Source: JBEKSX01 sp049516635 (GTDB taxonomy: Bacteria > Bacteroidota > Ignavibacteria > Tepidaquicellales > OLB5). Taken from it: a stretch of DNA of 13,859 nt. The notes beneath the pieces were generated by a model. It searched no databases. It saw only the letters and a program-made list of their open reading frames with translations, and had not been told where the DNA came from. Of this stretch, positions 1 to 5,312 are shown piece after piece. The position numbers and the translations under genes are program-made. The stretch is taken from the NCBI GenBank assembly GCA_049516635.1, contig JBEKSX010000083.1:1-13859 (forward strand). The letters run 5' to 3'. The first letter of the stretch is position 1; the number at the start of each line of letters is the position of its first letter.

Positions 1-42
1 CATTGTGTTTCCAACAAGTTAGATTGCAAATGTATGTGTAAC

Positions 43-53
43 ACTTATTAAGT
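43..53. promoter_or_regulatory. Inverted repeat upstream of the TAC operon
   Basis: The sequence ACTTATTAAGT is a perfect inverted repeat (ACTTA/TAAGT around one T). It lies about 95 bases before the toxin start and overlaps GTGTAACAC (36-44), itself a short palindrome. The arms match those of the palindrome at 141-150. XRE-family antitoxins normally bind such palindromes to repress their own operon, so this is a candidate operator. Its role is inferred. Confidence 0.35.
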
Positions 54-140
54 ATAGAATTTTGTTTAATATTTGTCTATATTCTAACCTATTTTGAGTA
101 TACCGAATTTTGCCCTTTACAAGGGTATTAACGATTCTTA

Positions 141-150
141 ACTTATAAGT
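141..150. promoter_or_regulatory. Palindrome overlapping the toxin start codon
   Basis: ACTTATAAGT is a perfect 10-base palindrome whose last two bases are the first two bases of the GTG start at 149. It carries the same ACTTA/TAAGT arms as the site at 43-53, so the two frame the presumed promoter region. That is the usual arrangement for autorepression by the antitoxin. No convincing TAnnTTTG element lies between them; the nearest is TAATATTTG at 67-75, which has one base too many. Confidence 0.4.
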
Positions 151-637
151 GAACTTTTTAGAATTTGAAATAATTGAATTTAATGAACACAGGCCTGAGC
201 ATATGGCTACATTTTATTCAATCAAATTCAAAGGCGAAAATAAGTCAGAAGCTGATAAGTTTTTTGAGAAATTTGAAGATATTGAGAAAGAGAAGATTGA
301 GAATATTTCAAAGAAAATATTATTGATGATTCAAAAAAGAGGTTGCAGTGACTCTGCGTTTAGATTAAACGAATCATCGCCTTATAATAATATTTGTGCC
401 TTATGGGATGGTAATCTTAGACTATATTGTTTAAGATTTGGGAAAGTAGCTGTTATTTTAGGTGGAGGTGGAATAAAAGATGTAAATAAATATCAGGATT
501 CTGAAGAATTAACCCGTCATGTAAAGAATTTAGAAATGGTATATGAACCAATTATTAACAGAATAATAAATGAAAAAGAACTATTTGTTTTAGATAACAA
601 ACTTGAAGGTAATTTTAAATTCAATAAAGAGGAATAG
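149..637 (+). CDS. RelE/HigB-like toxin of a toxin-antitoxin-chaperone operon
   Basis: This 162-residue protein is the first gene of a three-gene operon. It resembles the RelE/HigB-type toxins paired with XRE antitoxins in Bacteroidota. The features I recognise are the N-terminal strand with FYSIKFKGE and a following SE (residues 23-34), FR at 71-72, the strand RLYCLRFG (91-98), the VILGGGGIK turn (102-110), and a closing helix (about 117-142). Candidate catalytic or RNA-binding residues are R72, R91, R96 and K110. Toxins of this fold cut mRNA, usually on the ribosome. The start is GTG, directly after an in-frame TAA (146-148); the only other good choice is ATG at 203, which would delete a likely first strand. 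The antitoxin begins 3 bases after the stop. The family call rests on remembered sequence patterns. Confidence 0.65.
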   Translation: MNFLEFEIIEFNEHRPEHMATFYSIKFKGENKSEADKFFEKFEDIEKEKIENISKKILLMIQKRGCSDSAFRLNESSPYNNICALWDGNLRLYCLRFGKVAVILGGGGIKDVNKYQDSEELTRHVKNLEMVYEPIINRIINEKELFVLDNKLEGNFKFNKEE

Positions 638-640
638 AAT

Positions 641-1114
641 ATGAGCAAAATATTCGAAAGAATTATATCTAAAATACCAAATTTCAAAATAAGAATGACC
701 CGGATATCAATGGATATTGCTGAACAGATTTATCAGTATATGAAACAAGCTGGAAATATGAAACAGAAGGATCTTGCAGAAAAATTGGGTAAAAAGGAAT
801 CAGAAATCTCAAAATGGCTTAATGGTAATCATAATTTTACAATAGAAACAATTGCAAAGATGGAAGATGTATTCGACAAAGATATACTATTAGTGCCCAT
901 GTTCGCTGAAGAAGATTTAAAAATAAAAATAGAAAATCCTAAATCTGTGAGTTTCGAAAAAACGGAAATAATATTCTCAATAAAAGATGGCAATGTAATA
1001 ACCGGATTATCTTGGATTAAGAAACCATCTATACAAGACCAAGAAAATGAATTCATGGATAGAAATCAAGAACCTACCACAACAAAAGAATATAAATTAG
1101 TTGAAAATCTATAA
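641..1114 (+). CDS. XRE-family HTH antitoxin with chaperone-addiction-like tail
   Basis: This 157-residue protein has an XRE helix-turn-helix at about residues 25-86: DIAEQIYQYMKQAG, then MKQKDLAEKLGKK, then the recognition helix ESEISKWLNGNHNFT and IETIAKMEDVF. It would neutralise the preceding toxin and bind the operon's palindromes. Antitoxins of this type usually end soon after the HTH domain. Here about 70 residues follow (88-157), with a strand-like hydrophobic part (VSFEKTEIIFSIKDGNVITGL) and W125, then a polar end. In TAC systems such a tail makes the antitoxin unstable unless a SecB-like chaperone binds it, and a SecB-like gene follows. AGAGGAA at 628-634 is a plausible ribosome binding site, rare in this window. 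The stop TAA overlaps the next ATG by one base. Confidence 0.75.
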   Translation: MSKIFERIISKIPNFKIRMTRISMDIAEQIYQYMKQAGNMKQKDLAEKLGKKESEISKWLNGNHNFTIETIAKMEDVFDKDILLVPMFAEEDLKIKIENPKSVSFEKTEIIFSIKDGNVITGLSWIKKPSIQDQENEFMDRNQEPTTTKEYKLVENL

Positions 1115-1599
1115 TGTCAGAAAATAAAGAAATAAAATTCACTATCAATGGACTTTATGTAACTAAATTTAATATTGATCTCAAGGAAGAGTACATAAAA
1201 ATAGATACTGAAAATAAAGGTAAGTTTAATAGTTATACTTTCGAGATTAAGTGTAATAATAAAGGGTATGTACCTCAAAATATTATCAATATAGAAACTA
1301 TACTTAAGATATTTTTAGATAGTGATAAGAAGATTGAATTAGGATCTATACAAGTTGAAAATGTGTACACTATAGATGATCTAAAAAATTATTATATTGA
1401 AAAAGAAAATAGATTAAATTTACCATCAAATTTCGAAGCAACTTTGATTTCAATTTCAATCGCTCATACAAGAGCCATTATGCATACAAAATGTGCAGGT
1501 ACATTTCTACAAAATGCTTTGTTACCTCTATTGAATCCCACAGACTTTTTGAAAATAGCTGAAGAGAAAAGAGAAAGAATTGATTCTTTAGCTTCTTAA
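1114..1599 (+). CDS. SecB-like chaperone of a TAC system
   Basis: This 161-residue protein fits the SecB fold in order. Residues 7-95 are a strand-rich half (FTINGLYVTKFNIDL, TFEIKC, TILKIFL, IELGSIQVENVYTI). A long helix follows at about 107-128 (EATLISISIAHTRAIMHTKC), then LLPLLNPTDFLKI (136-148), which parallels the SecB end where the helix leads into a Pro-rich LPPxNF segment. The HTR in the helix and the PLxNPTDF segment are the most telling parts. Canonical SecB keeps preproteins unfolded for SecA; TAC versions instead bind and fold the antitoxin. The ATG overlaps the antitoxin stop (TAATG), which implies translational coupling and a joint function. It does not sit beside sec genes. Alternative: an unrelated accessory protein, which I think less likely. 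Confidence 0.6.
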   Translation: MSENKEIKFTINGLYVTKFNIDLKEEYIKIDTENKGKFNSYTFEIKCNNKGYVPQNIINIETILKIFLDSDKKIELGSIQVENVYTIDDLKNYYIEKENRLNLPSNFEATLISISIAHTRAIMHTKCAGTFLQNALLPLLNPTDFLKIAEEKRERIDSLAS

Positions 1600-1668
1600 T
1601 ACAAATATTTAATCAATAAAAATGAACCCTTTTCTAATCCTTATTGTAGTTTCGTAGTATTTAACTTC

Positions 1669-1698
1669 TCTGGATTTTCGCCATCGCGGGAATCCAGA
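1669..1698. repeat. Short REP-like palindrome
   Basis: TCTGGATT (1669-1676) and AATCCAGA (1691-1698) are perfect inverted arms around a GC-rich centre containing CGCCATCGCGG. It resembles the widespread GGATTC...GAATCC intergenic repeats and related material at 3763-3804. It lies between the TAC operon and a broken coding fragment, and may mark the junction where that fragment was truncated. Confidence 0.5.
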
Positions 1699-1889
1699 AG
1701 AAAAAATCGAAGATTATACAACAGCTAAGCCAGCTCCTAAAAGACGCCTCTGCACACGCAGACTGCAAAGCTGAGCTTATATTCTATGATTCACATGGAA
1801 ACCCGTCGGTAACATACAAAATGACAGGGAAAATGGTGAGGAGGTGGGTAGAGAGGGGAAAGAAACTAACTTCCTATTTGTTTATATAA
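1698..1889 (+). pseudogene. Unrecognised 3' coding fragment lacking a start
   Basis: A + strand frame is open from 1665 to the TAA at 1887-1889 with no usable start codon at its beginning. From 1698 it encodes 63 residues of protein-like composition, including SKIIQQLSQLLKDASAHADC, AELIFYDSHGNPSVTYKM and GKMVRRWVERGKKL. The base composition from about 1715 to 1860 is clearly richer in G and C than the flanking genes. The fragment starts exactly at a palindromic repeat and runs 24 bases into the 3' end of the opposing gene. I do not recognise the family. The likeliest reading is the C-terminal remnant of a gene cut by a repeat or rearrangement; a chance open frame is possible. Confidence 0.35.
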
Positions 1890-2669
1890 ATGACTAATAT
1901 TATACTTGTTCTTATTTACAATTTCAAAAAACAGATTTATCGCTTCACAATTTAGGTACAGTAAATCTTCAGCCTGATCAATAAGAGGAATTAGTTTACT
2001 ATGTTCGAGATATTTTACTTGGCCAATTTTACTAAGCTTATGAATAATACCATTTCTGATATTTTTGGAATCTGTAAAAATATGAATTCCTTTTTTTGAC
2101 TTACCCTTCACATTTAGCAATTTCTGTAAAAATTCTGTCTCAATGCTCTGATTTGCAAACATATTCATTCTTGAATTTAACCTTTCATAAATTTCTCCAT
2201 TATCTTCGACATTATCCTCGGGAACTTGCAAATCGTAGTAAATATTTAACATTTGTAGTAACTTGTTCCAGGTAGAAAAAGCATATATAAAAGACATTTC
2301 CAAATTAATCTTTATTTCAAATAATAAGCAAAAAAGATAACGTTCTTTTTCAAATATTTCTTTTGAATAATGATCTCCAAACTTTTCTTTTACCTCACTG
2401 TCATATAGAATTGTTTTTTCATAACAATACTCCATTTTTCTGTACGTGTTAGTCAATTCAAGAATATATGATCTGGCTTTGTGGGAAATGAAATGCTTCA
2501 AACATGTTAATTTTTCAACGTAATGACGATCATGAATTGGAGTTGAACTTTTATAATGTAAAAAAATTGAATAAGTATCCTTCTCTAGTTCACGATTTAG
2601 TTCATGTTTTACCCCAATCCTGAGTTTCTTCAATCTTTGATAATACGATTTTGGAATAAGTCTTGTCAT
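1866..2669 (-). CDS. Hypothetical protein with HEPN-like RNxxxH motif
   Basis: This 267-residue protein is unrecognised by name. It looks mostly helical, with charged N-terminal segments (LKKLRIGVKHELNRELEKD), a central hydrophobic helical stretch (about 110-150: YLFCLLFEIKINLEMSFIYAFSTWNKLLQMLNIYY) and a C-terminal half containing FTDSKNIRNGIIHKLSK. RNGIIH (about residues 206-211) is an Rx4H motif with Asn directly after Arg, the signature of HEPN ribonuclease domains; it sits in a helix-rich context, as expected, and resembles proteins of the Cthe_2314-like HEPN type. No nucleotidyltransferase partner is adjacent. The start is ATG, 96 bases after the stop of the lipoprotein gene on the same strand, and its end converges on a broken + strand fragment. 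The sequence is very AT-rich like the TAC operon. A stress or defence RNase is possible, but the motif alone is weak. Confidence 0.5.
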   Translation of the reverse strand: MTRLIPKSYYQRLKKLRIGVKHELNRELEKDTYSIFLHYKSSTPIHDRHYVEKLTCLKHFISHKARSYILELTNTYRKMEYCYEKTILYDSEVKEKFGDHYSKEIFEKERYLFCLLFEIKINLEMSFIYAFSTWNKLLQMLNIYYDLQVPEDNVEDNGEIYERLNSRMNMFANQSIETEFLQKLLNVKGKSKKGIHIFTDSKNIRNGIIHKLSKIGQVKYLEHSKLIPLIDQAEDLLYLNCEAINLFFEIVNKNKYNISHLYKQIGS

Positions 2670-2765
2670 AATTGTATTTACCGCGATCTTGATTAAAAAA
2701 TATTCCGATTTAATATAATCATGTAAACAATTTCTGAATTCACATTTATCAAACGGAATCGAATG

Positions 2766-3299
2766 CTATTGTTTTAATTTATCAATATTATATACTATAT
2801 TCAAATAACCAAAATACAAGAAATATAATCTTGCATTCTTCTTTAAATTAAACCTTAAATGGAAATCTCCCTTTTTATCTGTAAGTGTTTGTGTTTCGGG
2901 ATTTATATTAATTTTCTCACCAATTTTTTTCGCTTTACCATAAACGATCAAAGCTTCTACTATCGGGCTGTCATCAATAGCGTCTACGACTTTTCCTATT
3001 ATATACATCTCCTTGTTTTTATTAACAAATTTTATAAATTGAAAATTAACTTCCATTCGTAGATCACCTAACCTCACATCTCCTTGAAAAATTTCATAAT
3101 TCCAATTATAACTACCATTTTCTGTTTCCCGAATTTTTTCAAAATCAGTTCCGGTAAAATATTCAATTTCACCGTATTTAGAAGAACTACAGCTAATAAT
3201 GATACTGCCAACACAGATAAGTGTTGAAATATAAAACATTCCTGTTGTAATCCTTATTCTCGTTTTAAATATTTTGATTATAGTATTAATCAACTTCAT
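2766..3299 (-). CDS. Lipoprotein with CarboxypepD_reg-like domain
   Basis: Counted from ATG at 3299 this is a 177-residue protein; a TTG at 3311 would add four residues but is a poorer start. The N-terminus has basic residues (IIKIFKTRIR), a hydrophobic stretch (FYISTLICVGSIIIS) and a lipobox IISC, with Cys at residue 37. SSSKYGE follows, so a lipidated membrane-anchored protein is expected. The C-terminal part, from IIGKVVDAIDDSPIVEALIVYG to the GDFHLRFNLKKNARLYFLYFGYLN region, has the pattern of a CarboxypepD_reg-like beta sandwich: G-x-V-D ... P-I-x-x-A-x-V, then T-D-x-x-G-x-F, then Y-F-G-Y. This domain is common in Bacteroidota surface proteins. The middle (about 45-100) is unassigned. 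The gene may be co-transcribed with the downstream HEPN-like gene. No specific function can be given. Confidence 0.6.
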   Translation of the reverse strand: MKLINTIIKIFKTRIRITTGMFYISTLICVGSIIISCSSSKYGEIEYFTGTDFEKIRETENGSYNWNYEIFQGDVRLGDLRMEVNFQFIKFVNKNKEMYIIGKVVDAIDDSPIVEALIVYGKAKKIGEKININPETQTLTDKKGDFHLRFNLKKNARLYFLYFGYLNIVYNIDKLKQ

Positions 3300-3392
3300 G
3301 CTACTTAACAATGTAGGATGGAACCAAAGAAAACCAAAATAAATTACATATAAATTACTATAAATATACGATAATAATCATACTTTATTTAT

Positions 3393-3400
3393 TATATTTG
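3393..3400 (+). promoter_or_regulatory. Orphan TAnnTTTG promoter element
   Basis: TATATTTG, followed by CAATG, matches the Bacteroidota -7 consensus TAnnTTTG exactly. No + strand gene follows it closely; it points into the repeat cluster beginning at 3422. No clear TTG was found at the -33 distance, so it may be a chance match or a promoter separated from its gene. Confidence 0.25.
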
Positions 3401-3421
3401 CAATGATCTAAATTTACTTGT

Positions 3422-3475
3422 CCCCCCTTAGCAGCCTGCCCGCCTCTGAGCGGGAAAGGGGGGCTAGGGGGGTTT
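3422..3475. repeat. CCCCCCTTAGC-type interspersed repeat, copy 1
   Basis: The element runs from CCCCCCTTAGC through AAAGGGGGGCTAGGGGGG. Its outer arms pair (CCCCCCTT with AAGGGGGG), and a 22-base hairpin (3433-3454, stem CCCGC/GCGGG) interrupts the loop. A second, oppositely arranged copy lies at 6948-7037. Such repeats are intergenic and often produce false PPYPPFAKGG-like reading frames. It opens the repeat cluster that fills the gene-free stretch 3312-3945. Confidence 0.7.
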
Positions 3476-3544
3476 AAGAATGACAAAGATTTTCAATAAA
3501 TCCACACGAAAAGAAATAAGAAAGTTCCAGAATTAAAAGATAAA

Positions 3545-3688
3545 GTAGCCCACGATTTTAATCGTGGGTAGGAAAAAATAAACCAACTTAACCGTTTTAA
3601 CGGTTTAATACTAATAAACTTCAGAAACCGTTGAAACGGTTTTATTTTTTTTATATCATTAATACCCACAGTTGAAACTGTGGGCTAC
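3545..3688. repeat. Nested-hairpin (BIME-like) repeat, copy 1
   Basis: This 144-base element is built from four hairpins in mirror order. The outer ones are CCCACGATTTTAATCGTGGG (3549-3568) and CCCACAGTTGAAACTGTGGG (3665-3684), each carrying GTAG or CTAC on the outside. The inner pair are AACCGTTTTAACGGTT (3590-3605) and AAACCGTTGAAACGGTTT (3625-3642). The whole is thus a head-to-head pair of two-hairpin units. The inner right hairpin runs into TATTTTTTTT, so it may also end transcription. A second copy occupies 9896-10035. The layout resembles REP/BIME elements moved by RAYT transposases; no such transposase is in the window. Confidence 0.8.
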
Positions 3689-3762
3689 TATTATTTTACA
3701 GAGCAAAATCCTTGCAAATCTGTATCATCAGTGTCATCTGTGTTCAATTAATATCAATAATT

Positions 3763-3804
3763 GGATTCCTGCAGGAGTCTACCCGGCACAGACGGGCAGG
3801 AATG
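3763..3804. repeat. GGATTCCTGC...GCAGGAATGAC REP-like repeat
   Basis: ATTCCTGC (3765-3772) pairs with GCAGGAAT (3796-3803), enclosing an inner GC-rich hairpin module (3780-3800 read on the minus strand begins CCTGCCCGTC). Just before it, 3709-3750 holds an imperfectly repetitive ATCTGTATCATCAGTGTCATCTGTGTTC tract of the kind scattered in such genomes. I see no gene anywhere in 3312-3945. Confidence 0.55.
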
Positions 3805-3836
3805 ACAATCAATAATCATAATTTACATCCCTTTAT

Positions 3837-3875
3837 AAACTTTATGCCGCAGGCATCCCTTCGGGACAAACTTTA
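3837..3875. repeat. Two-hairpin mini-element flanked by 8-base direct repeats
   Basis: AAACTTTA at 3837-3844 and again at 3868-3875 flank 23 bases that fold as two tandem hairpins, ATGCCGCAGGCAT and TCCCTTCGGGA. The direct repeats look like a target duplication from insertion of a tiny mobile unit. Chance is possible because the flanks are AT-rich. Confidence 0.45.
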
Positions 3876-3907
3876 AAAACCTTAAAAACCATGCTCTTCC
3901 TATTTCA

Positions 3908-3938
3908 TTGAAGCTTAAATCTTTAATAAATATATTTG
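3908..3938 (+). promoter_or_regulatory. Bacteroidota-type promoter for the beta-lactamase-like gene
   Basis: TTG (3908-3910), 20 bases, then TATATTTG (3931-3938) matches the TTTG/TTG-N19-23-TAnnTTTG promoter used by the Bacteroidota primary sigma factor. The ATG at 3946 starts only 7 bases after the element, so the transcript should have almost no leader. Confidence 0.6.
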
Positions 3939-3945
3939 TATTCTT

Positions 3946-5127
3946 ATGAATTTTATGAATAGATATAAGATAATCTTATTTTTACTCCTTCCCCTGCAGT
4001 TCGCATATTCACAAAAGAAACCGGATTTTTCATCCGTAGACGCAATTATCGAGCAGGGCATCAGGGATATGGATTACCCCTCTGCCGTGCTGGTTGTGGG
4101 CAATGATAAGGAAGTCATATACCAGAACGCTTACGGACGATTGACCTACGAGGACGATGCCAAACCAACCACGATGAACACAATATACGACCTCGCTTCC
4201 GTAACGAAGGTAATTGCTACAACATCTGCCATTATGAAGCTCTATGATGAGGGCAAAATTGACCTGTACGCAACCGCCTCATCGTATATTCCTGACTTCG
4301 GAGCGAACGGAAAATATGATATCACGGTGATGAACCTGCTACTTCATAATTCGGGATTACCTGCATGGGAACCGTTCTACGAAAGGGATACATCCGCAGA
4401 GCAGGTGCGGAATGAAATATATGCGATAGCCAAAGAATACCCTACGGGCACAAAAACGGTTTACAGCGATCTGGGGGCAGTGGTTCTGGGTGACATCGTT
4501 GAAAAAATAACCGGCATGAAGCTGGATAAATACTGCAAGCTGAATATTTTCAATCCGCTTAACATGACCGATACGGATTTCCTTATCGCCGAATCGGAGG
4601 ATTACCGCATCGCCCCCACTGAGAACGATACTTACTGGCGTAAGCAATTGCTGATAGGATACGTACACGATGAGATAGCTGCACTGCTGGAAGGCATATC
4701 GGGCAATGCGGGATTATTTTCCACTGGACCCGACCTGTACAAGTTCATGCGTATGATGCTCAACCGCGGGCAGTATGTGGATGAAAGAAGAGTTCCTGCA
4801 AAAACAGCGTACAGCCAGATGTTCAAGGAAACGACGGTAGATCTGTTCACAACCAAAGTCACTGGACTCGGTTATGCAAATACCCGGGCATACGGATGGG
4901 ATACAAAACCCGAAGCAACAAGCTATCCTCCGCCGTGCGGAGACAGGTTCTCGCAGAACAGCTTTGGGCATACAGGGTTCACAGGAACATCAGTATGGTG
5001 CGATAAGGAGAAAAAGCTCATTGTGATATTTCTAACGAACAGGATATATCCCAAACGGGGTAACGAAGAGATTAGGAACATCAGACCTAAGCTGCATGAC
5101 GAGATATGCAAAGTACTGGGTTTTTAA
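3946..5127 (+). CDS. Secreted beta-lactamase-family serine hydrolase
   Basis: This 393-residue protein has a signal peptide (residues 1-22: RYK, then IILFLLLPLQFA, ending YSQ) and should act in the periplasm or at the surface. It carries the class C beta-lactamase/DD-peptidase catalytic set: S85-V-T-K88 in LASVTKVIAT (nucleophile and base), Y173-S-D175 in TVYSDLGAVVLGDIVEKITG, and H342-T-G344 in GHTGFTGT, replacing KTG. YVHDEIAALLEGISGNAGLFST (239-260) is typical of the esterase-like members found in Bacteroidota. The family (PF00144) includes beta-lactamases, peptidases and esterases, so the substrate is unknown; a cell-wall or ester substrate is more likely than antibiotic resistance. It has its own promoter, and a repeat separates it from the next gene. 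It is richer in G and C than the genes at 1-3300. Confidence 0.85.
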   Translation: MNFMNRYKIILFLLLPLQFAYSQKKPDFSSVDAIIEQGIRDMDYPSAVLVVGNDKEVIYQNAYGRLTYEDDAKPTTMNTIYDLASVTKVIATTSAIMKLYDEGKIDLYATASSYIPDFGANGKYDITVMNLLLHNSGLPAWEPFYERDTSAEQVRNEIYAIAKEYPTGTKTVYSDLGAVVLGDIVEKITGMKLDKYCKLNIFNPLNMTDTDFLIAESEDYRIAPTENDTYWRKQLLIGYVHDEIAALLEGISGNAGLFSTGPDLYKFMRMMLNRGQYVDERRVPAKTAYSQMFKETTVDLFTTKVTGLGYANTRAYGWDTKPEATSYPPPCGDRFSQNSFGHTGFTGTSVWCDKEKKLIVIFLTNRIYPKRGNEEIRNIRPKLHDEICKVLGF

Positions 5128-5145
5128 AGGAATCTTAACTCATAT

Positions 5146-5260
5146 TGTCATCCTGAGTCCTGATTCATCAGGACAGCTTGCCCGTCCTATGGCGGGAAGG
5201 ATCTCATTTAAGATTTATACCATGAGATTCTTCGGTCGCAATGCTCCCTCAGAATGACAG
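5146..5260. repeat. TGTCATCCTGAG...CTCAGAATGACAG interspersed repeat with nested hairpins
   Basis: The ends TGTCATCCTGAG and CTCAGAATGACAG are inverted, and AAGGATCTCAT pairs with ATGAGATTCTT inside. This is a common intergenic repeat type. The left loop carries two extra hairpins in tandem, GTCCTGATTCATCAGGAC (5157-5174) and a GC-rich 22-base module (5175-5196). It fills most of the gap between the hydrolase and dehydrogenase genes. Confidence 0.7.
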
Positions 5261-5270
5261 TTAGAAAAAA

Positions 5271-5278
5271 TATATTTG
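5271..5278 (+). promoter_or_regulatory. TATATTTG -7 element for the P5C dehydrogenase gene
   Basis: TATATTTG followed by TA is identical over ten bases to the element before 3946. It lies 34 bases before the ATG at 5313. The -33 position would fall inside the end of the repeat, where no clear TTG is seen, so the upstream element is weak or absent. Confidence 0.45.
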
Positions 5279-5312
5279 TACTATCAAAAATATATCATAA
5301 CTATAAATTAAT

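Noticed and set aside
2859..3062. + strand open frame opposite the lipoprotein gene
   Set aside because: It is antisense to a gene with signal peptide, lipobox and domain pattern, and has no features of its own.
3545..3875. Possible CRISPR array in the repeat cluster
   Set aside because: The repeats are of different families and are palindromic, with no regular spacing of identical direct repeats and no cas genes.
4357..4971. Several minus-strand open frames inside the serine hydrolase gene
   Set aside because: All are opposite a gene with complete catalytic motifs and show no protein-family features.
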